From Clostridia bacterium (GTDB lineage Bacteria; Bacillota_A; Clostridia; Oscillospirales; CAG-272): 6,900 bases of DNA. The stretch is taken from assembly GCA_017462445.1 (NCBI GenBank), contig JAFTRB010000202.1, forward strand, positions 1 through 6,900, read 5' to 3'. Shown in pieces: positions 1 through 5,940 of the stretch; the stretch's first letter is position 1; each line of letters begins with the position of its first letter. The notes under the pieces are model-generated. The model searched no databases. It saw nothing but the letters and a program-made list of their open reading frames with translations, and had not been told where the DNA came from. Position numbers and translations under genes: made by a program.

Positions 1-691
1 CGGACTCGCCAATGAAGAGCTTATCTATGGCAATGGAGCAGATGAAGGCGGACAGTATTCCAAGCAAGGACAGGGTGAGATTTTGGATTATAAACATACC
101 AGAAGTAATTACAAGAGTATCTATTGTAAGGAGTATGCTGGAGCTTTTGATCTTCGGGAACGCCTTATTGATTGAAAGAGCTATAATGTCGATGCCTCCC
201 GATGAGCCACCACCAGTGAAGGTAAGCGCAACTCCCGCGCCGACGCAAGCGCCACTGAACACGGTGGCAATTATAAGGGTTATTCCGTTATATTCTGCGT
301 AAAGGGAGGATGCCAGATTAAAGAAGCCGCCGTAAAGCTCGCTTGATGACAAGGCGGTAAATACACGAAGCGCCAGCGGATATACTATTGCTGAAACAAG
401 GGTCTTCATCGCGAAGCCACGGCCAAGTATAAACCAGCCAAGGAAGAAGAATATAGTATTAAGAACGGAAATATACATATCCGCAGTGATATTTGCGAGT
501 GCAGGTATATTCTCCAGCAAGCGGTGTATGATGATACCGACACCGCTTATTCCTCCCGTAACGAGGTCGAAGGGTATCATAAACATACCTACGCCAAAGG
601 CAAGAACCACCGTACCGGCAATGACAAGAAGTGTGTTTTTAAGTGTGATCAGCCAATCCTTTTTGGTTTTTGGAAGAAGAGAAGCTTTCAT
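1..691 (-). CDS. YitT family membrane protein, N-terminal 230 residues (3' end outside window)
   Basis: I read this frame directly from the reverse strand. It opens at an ATG at 691 and stays open to the window edge, giving 230 residues without the C-terminus. It is strongly hydrophobic, with about five or six membrane segments (around residues 18-40, 45-58, 72-90, 96-112, 136-158 and 185-222). Family landmarks are PFDLVTGGISGVG (residues 40-52) and TGGGSSGGIDIIAL (159-172), both typical of the YitT/DUF161 membrane domain. Full-length members run about 280-300 residues and usually end in a soluble DUF2179 domain, so some 50-70 residues should lie off the left edge. The start is backed by GAGGAA six bases upstream and by a consensus promoter. 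The family's function is not settled, and transport of an unknown substrate is only a guess. The gene is transcribed separately from the ABC operon behind it, with a terminator between them. Confidence 0.9.
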   Translation of the reverse strand, partial: MKASLLPKTKKDWLITLKNTLLVIAGTVVLAFGVGMFMIPFDLVTGGISGVGIIIHRLLENIPALANITADMYISVLNTIFFFLGWFILGRGFAMKTLVSAIVYPLALRVFTALSSSELYGGFFNLASSLYAEYNGITLIIATVFSGACVGAGVALTFTGGGSSGGIDIIALSINKAFPKIKSSSILLTIDTLVITSGMFIIQNLTLSLLGILSAFICSIAIDKLFIGES

Positions 692-725
692 TAATTATTC
701 CTCGATATAATATTTTATCTTTTTT

Positions 726-754
726 ATTTTAATCCAAAGAACCCAATTTGTCAA
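726..754 (-). promoter_or_regulatory. Sigma-A promoter of the YitT gene
   Basis: On the minus strand, TTGACA (754-749), a 17-bp spacer and TAAAAT (731-726) form a near-perfect housekeeping promoter. Initiation would fall near 719, giving a leader of about 28 nt that includes GAGGAA before the ATG at 691. Confidence 0.8.
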
Positions 755-799
755 GATGACACGATTGATAATAGTTGAAAACATTTTTTAATTTAACGC

Positions 800-836
800 A
801 AAAATTTTGCGCCACTGCATTCTGTGGCGCAAAATT
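800..836 (-). terminator. Intrinsic terminator of the TetR-ABC-ABC operon
   Basis: A perfect 13-bp inverted repeat (803-815 with 824-836, core GCGCCAC/GTGGCGC) encloses an 8-nt loop. On the minus strand the stem is followed by five U residues (804-800, partly inside the A/T base of the stem). It lies about 80 nt past the stop of the last ABC gene and before the YitT promoter. On the plus strand there is no U tract, so it should act mainly in the minus direction. Confidence 0.8.
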
Positions 837-915
837 ATGTAAACTATTGTTTTTATTTTTTGGAATGTATAACGCAGACCGATAAAAAGCCGCGCGTGAA
901 ATTCTTGACACGGGG

Positions 916-2796
916 CTAGTCCAGCTCGATAATTTCGTTATAGAGGTCGGAATATCTGCCGCCTAAGGCAAGAAGCTCCTCATGGCTTCCTCTCTCGACA
1001 ATTACGCCCTTTTCAAGCACCATTATCGCATTGGATTTTCTTACGGTGGAGAGGCGGTGAGCAATAACAAAGGTGGTCTTGTCCTCCATTATTCTATCCA
1101 TTCCCTCCTCGATGTGCTTCTCTGTTCTTGTATCGACAGAGCTTGTTGCCTCGTCGAGAATAAGAATGGGCGCGCGGCTTATTGCCGCCCTCGCGATGTT
1201 AAGAAGCTGGCGCTGTCCCTGGCTCAGGTTGGCACCGTCATTTTCAAGGACCGTGTCATAGCCGTGCTCCAGGTTCATAATGAAGGAGTGAGCGGAGGCT
1301 ATTTTTGCCGCCTCGACAACCTCCTCATCGGTGGCATCAAGCCTGCCGTAGCGGATATTCTCACGGACCGTTCCCGTGAAGAGATGCGTCTCCTGAAGCA
1401 CCATTGCTATATTTCTTCGAAGCGCCGAGCGGTCAATCTTATCAATTGGAATTCCATCAATTGTGATCGTTCCCTCCTTGATGTCATAGAAGCGTGACAG
1501 AAGGTTAGTAACCGTCGTTTTTCCCGCTCCCGTAGAGCCTACAAAGGCTATCTTCTGCCCGGGCTTGGCATAGAGGGAGATGTTATGCAGCACAGTTACC
1601 TCGGGTGTGTATCCAAAGGAAACATTATCAAGAACTATGTGACCTTCAATCCTCTCGGGGACTATTTCGTCGGGAAGCTCCTCTTCCTCGCCCTCGTCAA
1701 GCACCTCGAATACTCGCTCTGCCCCCGCCAAAGCGGAAAAAATGGTATTCATCTGCATAGATATCTCATTAATCGGGCGATTGAAGGAGCGGGTAAAATT
1801 GAGCGAAACGGCAAGTCCGCCATAGTCGAAGCCGCTAAGCAGGACCAGCAGTCCGCCAACGCAGGCGGTAATGGCATAGGAGACATTGCAGAGCTGGTGC
1901 GTTACAGGGCCCATTATTCCCGAGCGGAATTGGGCTATTATCTGCGCCTCTGCCAGCTCACCGTTAAGATAATCGAACTCATCAATAGCAATTCCCTCAT
2001 GATTGAATACCTTTACTACCTTTTGTCCGCTTATCGTCTCCTCGGCAAAGCCGTTGAGCATACCCAGAGTCTTCTGCTGCTTCTTATAGGCGTTTCTGCC
2101 CGTACTCATTATTACTTTGCTTGCAAATGCCAGCACGGGCGCCATTATAAGCGTAATCAAGCCCAAAATCCAGTTTGTCACCATCATCAGGACTACTGTG
2201 CCTACGATGGTTATTGCGCCGGATATGATCTGGATAAGAGTGGTATTGAGCATTTCGCCTACCGTGTCGACATCGTTGGTAAAGCGGCTCATTATATCGC
2301 CCGAGGAATGGGTGTCAAAATACCTTATGGGAAGCCTTTGGAGCTTTCTGTAAAGATCACCTCTTAGGCGGTGGAGCGAGCGCTGGGAGACCGATAGCAT
2401 CAGCCTTTGCTGGAGATACTGTCCGCCCACCGAAAGGGTGTATAGCCCAGCCATAAACGCCAGCCCGAGAGCAAGGCGAGCAAGCTTCTCGGGAACCGTT
2501 CCCTCCCCATCTACCATTTCGTTTAGCAGATCTCTTAGCATATAGGAGGAAATCAGCGTTGCCACCGTGTAAATCAATGCGGAAACAAGCGCTGTTATCA
2601 TAAGTCCGCGCTCGTGGGCAAGATAGCGCAAAAGTCTTAAGAAGGAGCGGAAGGCGTTCTTTGGCTTTGCGCCGCCCGCCATCATTCCGCCGGGACCTCG
2701 TCTGCCCATAATGGACATCTCGGGGCGCTTGCCCTGCGGCTGGGCAGTGGAGGAATACTTTGCGGCAAATCTTTCGCTTCTTGTCATACTGCTCAT
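916..2796 (-). CDS. Heterodimeric ABC exporter, subunit with the consensus Walker B/H-loop (626 aa)
   Basis: This is a half-transporter with a transmembrane domain (about residues 50-350, six helices) fused to an ATPase domain (about 387-626). Walker A is GSTGAGKTT (420-428, Lys426), the Q-loop Gln is 468, Walker B is ILILDE (544-549, catalytic Glu549), the D-loop is SSVD (552-555) and the switch His is 580. The signature is LSQGQ (524-528) rather than LSGGQ. This is what the TM288/LmrD/BmrD-type partner shows: its signature serves the degenerate ATP site of the other subunit. About 45 N-terminal residues precede the membrane domain and are rich in Gly, Arg and Met (GRRGPGGMMAGG), a basic cytoplasmic leader seen in related clostridial transporters. 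The gene starts within an ATGA overlap with the preceding ABC gene and has a strong GGAGGAG ribosome site. It is the last gene of the operon. Likely role: ATP-driven export of drugs or other amphiphiles across the cytoplasmic membrane. The substrate cannot be read from sequence. Confidence 0.95.
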   Translation of the reverse strand: MSSMTRSERFAAKYSSTAQPQGKRPEMSIMGRRGPGGMMAGGAKPKNAFRSFLRLLRYLAHERGLMITALVSALIYTVATLISSYMLRDLLNEMVDGEGTVPEKLARLALGLAFMAGLYTLSVGGQYLQQRLMLSVSQRSLHRLRGDLYRKLQRLPIRYFDTHSSGDIMSRFTNDVDTVGEMLNTTLIQIISGAITIVGTVVLMMVTNWILGLITLIMAPVLAFASKVIMSTGRNAYKKQQKTLGMLNGFAEETISGQKVVKVFNHEGIAIDEFDYLNGELAEAQIIAQFRSGIMGPVTHQLCNVSYAITACVGGLLVLLSGFDYGGLAVSLNFTRSFNRPINEISMQMNTIFSALAGAERVFEVLDEGEEEELPDEIVPERIEGHIVLDNVSFGYTPEVTVLHNISLYAKPGQKIAFVGSTGAGKTTVTNLLSRFYDIKEGTITIDGIPIDKIDRSALRRNIAMVLQETHLFTGTVRENIRYGRLDATDEEVVEAAKIASAHSFIMNLEHGYDTVLENDGANLSQGQRQLLNIARAAISRAPILILDEATSSVDTRTEKHIEEGMDRIMEDKTTFVIAHRLSTVRKSNAIMVLEKGVIVERGSHEELLALGGRYSDLYNEIIELD

Positions 2797-4532
2797 ACCG
2801 TCTCCTCCTCTCTTTCTCTTTGTGAGTAGTAAATCTCGTCATATGCCTCGCAGCTGCCGAGAAGCTCGGCATGAGTACCAAAGCCGACTACCCTACCCTC
2901 GTCCATTACGATTATTTTATCGGCATCTATGACCGAGGTTATTCTCTGGGCAATTATCAGCTTGGTTACTCCGGTAAGCTCGGTGCGGAAGGCGTGCCTG
3001 ATAGAGGCATCGGTGGCGGTGTCTACCGCGCTGGTCGAGTCATCGAGAATTATTATTCGGGGAGATTTCAAAAGCGCTCTTGCTATGCAGAGCCTTTGCT
3101 TCTGTCCGCCCGAAAGCCGCGAGCCGCCTCTTCCGATTTCGGTGTCGTATCCGTTCTCAAAGCCGCTCACAAAATCATGCGCCTGGGCAACTCGGCATAC
3201 ACGCTCCAGGTCCTCGTTGGTCGCGTTTTCGTTACCCCATCTGAGGTTTTCTGCGACCGTTCCGGCAAAGAGGGTGTTCTTCTGAAGCACGGTTGCTATC
3301 CCCTCGCGGAGGTTGAAGAGCGAGTAATCCTTGACCGGTATACCGTCGATAAGGACCTCGCCCTCGTCGGGGTCATAGAGCCTTGGTATCATAGAAATGA
3401 GTGTGGTCTTGCCCGATCCCGTAGAGCCTATGATGCCAACCAATTCGCCGGGAGCTATGCGGAGAGTAACCGAGTCCAGCACCTTATCGGCATTGTGCTT
3501 GAAGTAGCGGAAGGAGACATTACGGAACTCGATCTCGCCGCGCTCGATTGCCCTTTCGGGCTGGGCCGCTCCGTCATCGGTGAGGTCGACCTCTGCGTTC
3601 AGCACCTCGCTTATTCTTCTGTCAGAGGCGAGGGCGCGAGTTCCCTGAAGAATGATATTCGCAAGGAAATTCAGGGCGGTCAACACCTGACCGAGGTATG
3701 TAATAAATGCTGTCAGGTCGCCTATGGGCATTCCGCCGATCATAACAGGCTCGGCAGATAGCCAGACAACAAGAAGGGTTGCCACATTGACGGCAATGGC
3801 GGAGGCAGGCATCATAAAGAGCATAACCTTAAGCGCTCTTGTGCTTTTTTCGTAGAGGGCGTCATTTTTCGCCTTGAATTTCTCTATTTCGTGGCTCTCG
3901 CGGACAAAGGATTTAATAACACGCTGGTTTGTAACCGTTTCTCCTATTCCCGAGTTCAAGGCATCAAGCGCGGTCTGCATTCCAGTATATCTCGGCGAGG
4001 CGGTCCTGATTATCAGGAAGATCGCCAGCGCCAGGAAGGGGATAATCAGGAAGATAACCCAAGCCAGGTCGGGATTAAGAGCGAAGGACATAATCAGCGC
4101 GCCAATAAGCATAACCGGGCTGCGGAACATTCCGCGAAGGAGCGTACCGCAGAAGTTTTGCACCTGGGTGATATCGTTGGTTATTCTTGTGATAAGCGAG
4201 CCTGTTGTGAAGTCATCAATGTTGGAGAAGGAGAAGCGCTGAATCTTGTGGAACACATCACGCCTGACCCCTGCGGCAAGTCGCACCGAGCCACGAATGG
4301 CAAAGTTTGCGCCGAGGACGCCCGTAAGCATCATGCCGATTGCTAAGAGAGCCATCCATATTCCCTGGGTTATTATGTAATTGGTGTCAGCAGTGCCATC
4401 TTCAATGGCGTTTATCAGATTGGCATTTAAGAACGGGAGGATAAACTCTCCGCAGGCCTCAAGCACCATAAAGAAGGGACCAAGCAGGAAGCTATACCAA
4501 TATTTCTTTACATATGGGAGATATTTTTTCAT
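2793..4532 (-). CDS. Heterodimeric ABC exporter, subunit with the degenerate ATP site (579 aa)
   Basis: A half-transporter with six predicted membrane helices (about residues 10-300) followed by an ATPase domain (about 331-579). Walker A is GSTGSGKTT (369-377, Lys375), the Q-loop Gln is 417 and the signature is canonical LSGGQ (473-477). Two catalytic positions are altered: Walker B reads IIILDD, so Asp498 replaces the catalytic Glu, and the H-loop reads IIAQR, so Gln529 replaces the switch His. This Asp/Gln pair is the hallmark of the TM287/LmrC/BmrC-type subunit, whose own nucleotide site binds ATP but hydrolyses it poorly. Its intact LSGGQ would complete the active site of the 626-aa partner encoded next. 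The start (ATG at 4532) overlaps the stop of the TetR gene as ATGA, with GGAGGA just upstream, and the stop overlaps the partner's start in the same way. Translational coupling of all three genes is therefore likely. The changes are a family trait, not decay. Confidence 0.95.
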   Translation of the reverse strand: MKKYLPYVKKYWYSFLLGPFFMVLEACGEFILPFLNANLINAIEDGTADTNYIITQGIWMALLAIGMMLTGVLGANFAIRGSVRLAAGVRRDVFHKIQRFSFSNIDDFTTGSLITRITNDITQVQNFCGTLLRGMFRSPVMLIGALIMSFALNPDLAWVIFLIIPFLALAIFLIIRTASPRYTGMQTALDALNSGIGETVTNQRVIKSFVRESHEIEKFKAKNDALYEKSTRALKVMLFMMPASAIAVNVATLLVVWLSAEPVMIGGMPIGDLTAFITYLGQVLTALNFLANIILQGTRALASDRRISEVLNAEVDLTDDGAAQPERAIERGEIEFRNVSFRYFKHNADKVLDSVTLRIAPGELVGIIGSTGSGKTTLISMIPRLYDPDEGEVLIDGIPVKDYSLFNLREGIATVLQKNTLFAGTVAENLRWGNENATNEDLERVCRVAQAHDFVSGFENGYDTEIGRGGSRLSGGQKQRLCIARALLKSPRIIILDDSTSAVDTATDASIRHAFRTELTGVTKLIIAQRITSVIDADKIIVMDEGRVVGFGTHAELLGSCEAYDEIYYSQREREEETV

Positions 4533-5131
4533 ACATTTTCCTCCATTTTCTTTACACGGGTGGGGTTATGTGCCATATTTTCAAGATGTGAGAGGTATGT
4601 TTCAAGAATAACACGGAAGGTGTCATCCCGACGAACTTCACCCCTTGTCATATAGCCGTTTGCGGTAAGCTCTATAAAGCCGTGGATAACCGAGCGGAAG
4701 GCGCGGTGGAAGTTGATTGCATCATCCTCACAAAGGCCGTAGGAGCGAATAATTGCCCGAAGGGGAGCGAAGCTTTTTATTCCAACCTCGTCGACCTCCT
4801 TGCTATCCAGGCTTGGCATAGAGATGAATGCCTTGTATAGCTCGGGATGCTCGGTTGCAAAGGCGCGATAGGCTACCGCCCCGGATATGAAGGCCTCTCT
4901 TCTATCCTTGCCCTGTGTTGCCACCTCAAGCGCCCTGCCCATCTCGGTGGCGGAGTGAATGGCAACACCGCAAAGTATTTCGTCAATACCGCTTACGTGG
5001 TTGTAGAGCGATGCAGGCTTGACACCGAGCCTTCTTGCCAAATCTCGGAGCGAGAGCCTCTCATAGCCCTCCTCCTCGACCATCAGAATAGCCTCGGCAA
5101 TTACCGCATCCTTGTTTAGTCCTCTTTTCAT
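4529..5131 (-). CDS. TetR family transcriptional regulator, probable repressor of the efflux operon (200 aa)
   Basis: The N-terminal part (residues 5-50) is a TetR DNA-binding domain. Its helix-turn-helix is LSLRDLARRLGVKPASLYNHV (residues 26-46), with the typical SLYNHV recognition-helix ending. The C-terminal half is helical. The stretch FRSVIHGFIELTANGYM (about 145-161) fits the WHG-type ligand-binding domain (TetR_C_33 group) found in many small Firmicute regulators. At 200 residues it has the usual family length. The ATG at 5131 has GGGAG at 5141-5137, five bases away. It is the first gene of the operon and its stop overlaps the start of the first ABC gene. The only promoter seen for the operon carries a perfect inverted repeat in its spacer, so autorepression with release by a pump substrate is the simplest model. 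That model rests on context; the ligand is unknown. Confidence 0.93.
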   Translation of the reverse strand: MKRGLNKDAVIAEAILMVEEEGYERLSLRDLARRLGVKPASLYNHVSGIDEILCGVAIHSATEMGRALEVATQGKDRREAFISGAVAYRAFATEHPELYKAFISMPSLDSKEVDEVGIKSFAPLRAIIRSYGLCEDDAINFHRAFRSVIHGFIELTANGYMTRGEVRRDDTFRVILETYLSHLENMAHNPTRVKKMEENV

Positions 5132-5173
5132 TTGTTCTCCCGGGTTGTAAAATTGAAAGCAGCCGCCGAAAAT

Positions 5174-5201
5174 GATTTTTCAAAAGCGATCTGAAAAAAT
5201 C
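5174..5201 (-). other. Imperfect hairpin in the TetR operon 5' leader
   Basis: GATTTTTCA (5174-5182) can pair with TGAAAAAATC (5192-5201) with one bulged base around a 9-nt loop. It sits in the 75-nt leader between the predicted start (near 5206) and the tetR ATG. The stem is A/T rich and may be incidental, so no regulatory role is claimed. Confidence 0.25.
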
Positions 5202-5212
5202 CATATGACATT

Positions 5213-5241
5213 ATTATATACTAACACTGTTAGTTTGTCAA
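5213..5241 (-). promoter_or_regulatory. Promoter of the TetR-ABC-ABC operon
   Basis: On the minus strand, TTGACA (5241-5236), exactly 17 bp, then TATAAT (5218-5213): a full consensus sigma-A promoter. Initiation is expected near 5206. Such a strong promoter makes sense only if it is repressed, and the spacer contains an inverted repeat. Confidence 0.9.
5220..5234. promoter_or_regulatory. Probable TetR operator (ACTAAC-N3-GTTAGT)
   Basis: A perfect inverted repeat, ACTAAC ACT GTTAGT, fills the spacer between the -35 and -10 boxes of the operon promoter. A 15-bp palindrome in this position, next to a divergent-free TetR gene, is a classic autoregulatory operator. Binding here would exclude RNA polymerase. 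Assignment to this TetR protein is inferred from proximity; no second copy was seen in the window. Confidence 0.8.
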
Positions 5242-5390
5242 GATAAGTGGGGTTAAAAATAAAAAAGGCGAAAGTGTCGCTGAATGCTTTGTTCTATCCA
5301 ACAATATGTGGTCATAGAGAATATAAATAGCTTGATTCCGTGGTTTGCGCCTATTCATTCTCTATCCTTGATATTTTCTGAAAAATAATA
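5242..5390. other. Intergenic region between divergent TetR operon and tRNA-Arg, with an inverted repeat
   Basis: No coding region is supported here. An imperfect inverted repeat pairs TAGAGAAT (5315-5322) with ATTCTCTA (5357-5364), continuing as ATAG (5327-5330) with CTAT (5351-5354), around a 20-nt loop. Closer to the TetR promoter, GCGA/TCGC (5268-5271 with 5277-5280) is followed on the minus strand by six U and then more U. This could be a weak minus-strand terminator shielding the TetR promoter. Both are low-confidence. Confidence 0.35.
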
Positions 5391-5419
5391 TTGACTTTTC
5401 CTTTCGGTTGTGATACAAT
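5391..5419 (+). promoter_or_regulatory. Promoter of tRNA-Arg(CCT)
   Basis: TTGACT (5391-5396), a 17-bp spacer and TACAAT (5414-5419) lie 49 bp upstream of the mature tRNA 5' end. Transcription would start near 5426, leaving a 5' leader of about 43 nt for RNase P removal. The leader contains the short palindrome GCAAAT-G-ATTTGC (5428-5440). Confidence 0.75.
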
Positions 5420-5468
5420 AGTTAGGCGCAAATGATTTGCCATATAGCGTTACCAAAGTTAAATATCT

Positions 5469-5543
5469 GCCTGCATAGTTAAATGGATATAATAAGCCCC
5501 TCCTAAGGGTTAGTTACAGGTTCGATTCCTGTTGCGGGTGCCA
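5469..5543 (+). tRNA. tRNA-Arg, anticodon CCT
   Basis: A full cloverleaf can be drawn by hand. The acceptor stem pairs GCCTGCA (5469-5475) with TGCGGGT (5533-5539), with G-U pairs at 1-72 and 4-69. The D stem is GTTA/TAAT (5478-5481, 5490-5493) with GG at 5485-5486. The anticodon stem is AGCCC/GGGTT and its loop CTCCTAA (5500-5506) puts anticodon CCT at 5502-5504. The T arm is ACAGG-TTCGATT-CCTGT (5516-5532). The discriminator is G and CCA is encoded (5541-5543). A at position 20, C35 and G73 fit arginine identity. It reads AGG codons. The A/T-rich D arm and two acceptor G-U pairs make it somewhat weak, but every conserved position is present, so it should be functional. Confidence 0.93.
5525..5540 (+). 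repeat. Copy 1 of a 16-bp direct repeat (tRNA-Arg 3' end)
   Basis: ATTCCTGTTGCGGGTG, the T-loop to discriminator part of tRNA-Arg, recurs exactly 157 bp downstream at 5682-5697. Confidence 0.85.
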
Positions 5544-5582
5544 TACAAAGACAGACCACCGACTGGTGGTCTGTCTTTGTAT
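5543..5582 (+). terminator. Perfect 18-bp hairpin directly after tRNA-Arg (probable terminator or processing signal)
   Basis: Bases 5543-5560 pair without mismatch with 5565-5582 around the tetraloop GACT. The helix begins at the last A of the tRNA's CCA. Only scattered U residues follow (TTGTATTGTAC), so it is not a canonical U-tract terminator. Its length and position still make 3'-end formation the likely role. Confidence 0.65.
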
Positions 5583-5605
5583 TGTACTCGTCAGAATCGA
5601 CATGC

Positions 5606-5624
5606 TCCAAGGCACCGCCTTGGA
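5606..5624 (+). other. Perfect 8-bp stem-loop in the tRNA-Arg downstream region
   Basis: TCCAAGGC (5606-5613) and GCCTTGGA (5617-5624) pair perfectly around the 3-nt loop ACC. No U tract follows, so it is structural rather than a terminator. It belongs to the same non-coding block as the longer hairpin at 5640-5681. Confidence 0.6.
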
Positions 5625-5639
5625 ATCAGGTTCGTAACA

Positions 5640-5681
5640 TTGCTCCGTCCTTCCCTGTGGGAAGCTTGTTTGACGGGGCAA
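5640..5681 (+). other. Long bulged stem-loop ending at the second tRNA-tail copy
   Basis: TTGCTCCGTC (5640-5649) pairs with GACGGGGCAA (5672-5681) over 10 bp with one G-U pair. It continues directly into CTTCCC/GGGAAG (5650-5655 with 5659-5664, loop TGT), with a 7-nt bulge (5665-5671) on the 3' side. This gives 16 paired positions, far more structure than expected in idle intergenic DNA. I do not recognise the element. Confidence 0.6.
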
Positions 5682-5697
5682 ATTCCTGTTGCGGGTG
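5682..5697 (+). repeat. Copy 2 of the 16-bp tRNA-Arg 3'-end repeat (attachment-site-like scar)
   Basis: An exact copy of ATTCCTGTTGCGGGTG from the tRNA-Arg 3' end, followed by TTA instead of CCA, so it cannot be part of a mature tRNA. The word ATTGTACTC follows both copies (5581-5589 and 5712-5720), but the hairpin present after copy 1 is missing after copy 2. It is either an att-type scar of site-specific integration at the tRNA gene or a decayed partial duplication of the tRNA tail and its flank. Confidence 0.6.
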
Positions 5698-5905
5698 TTA
5701 TTAACTTCATCATTGTACTCAAATTTCCGGCTTTTTATCAAATCCATTTTTTATTCAAGGGAATTGTCATTAAATATTAAATGTTATGGATATATAAAAA
5801 ACTTTTGGGACTAATCCTTTCTGACTAGTCCCTTTTACATTTTTATTGATATATACAAATCGACTTTTACTATCCCTTTATAAATTATTATTGTGCAGAA
5901 TAATC
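5698..5905. other. A/T-rich intergenic region without a gene
   Basis: Apart from the second ATTGTACTC word (5712-5720) and the hairpin at 5807-5832, I see no gene, tRNA or recognised RNA in this stretch. It separates the tRNA-Arg region from the leader RNA promoter. Confidence 0.6.
5807..5843 (+). terminator. Probable intrinsic terminator
   Basis: GGGACTA (5807-5813) pairs with TAGTCCC (5826-5832) around a 12-nt loop and is followed by TTTTACATTTTT. On the minus strand the same stem is followed by AAAAGTTTTTT, so it might work both ways. No gene ends just upstream. It may stop readthrough from the tRNA-Arg transcript before the next promoter. Confidence 0.55.
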
Positions 5906-5934
5906 TTGACATTATTTGGTGTTTATGCTATAAT
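5906..5934 (+). promoter_or_regulatory. Consensus promoter of the structured leader RNA / abrB-like gene
   Basis: TTGACA (5906-5911), a 17-bp spacer and TATAAT (5929-5934) form a perfect-consensus promoter. The predicted start, near 5941, falls at the first base of a 15-bp closing stem, which links the promoter to the structured RNA downstream. Confidence 0.88.
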
Positions 5935-5940
5935 GCATAG

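Noticed and set aside
729..911. Minus-strand 60-aa open frame
   Set aside because: It runs through the operon terminator and ends inside the YitT promoter, with no ribosome site.
982..2367. Long plus-strand open frames opposite the 626-aa ABC gene
   Set aside because: They lie antisense to a gene with every ABC motif intact, have no ribosome site or domain, and show Cys/His/Tyr-rich composition typical of shadow frames.
2357..2881. Minus-strand 174-aa open frame across the ABC gene junction
   Set aside because: It overlaps both ABC genes in another frame, is full of Arg/Lys/Pro runs and has no family resemblance.
2871..4346. Plus-strand open frames opposite the 579-aa ABC gene
   Set aside because: They are complementary-strand shadows of a well-supported gene and lack promoters or ribosome sites.
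5514..5780. Open frames on both strands over the tRNA-Arg tail and the hairpins behind it
   Set aside because: They read through a tRNA gene and perfect hairpins. This is structured RNA-type DNA, and the peptides are translation artefacts.
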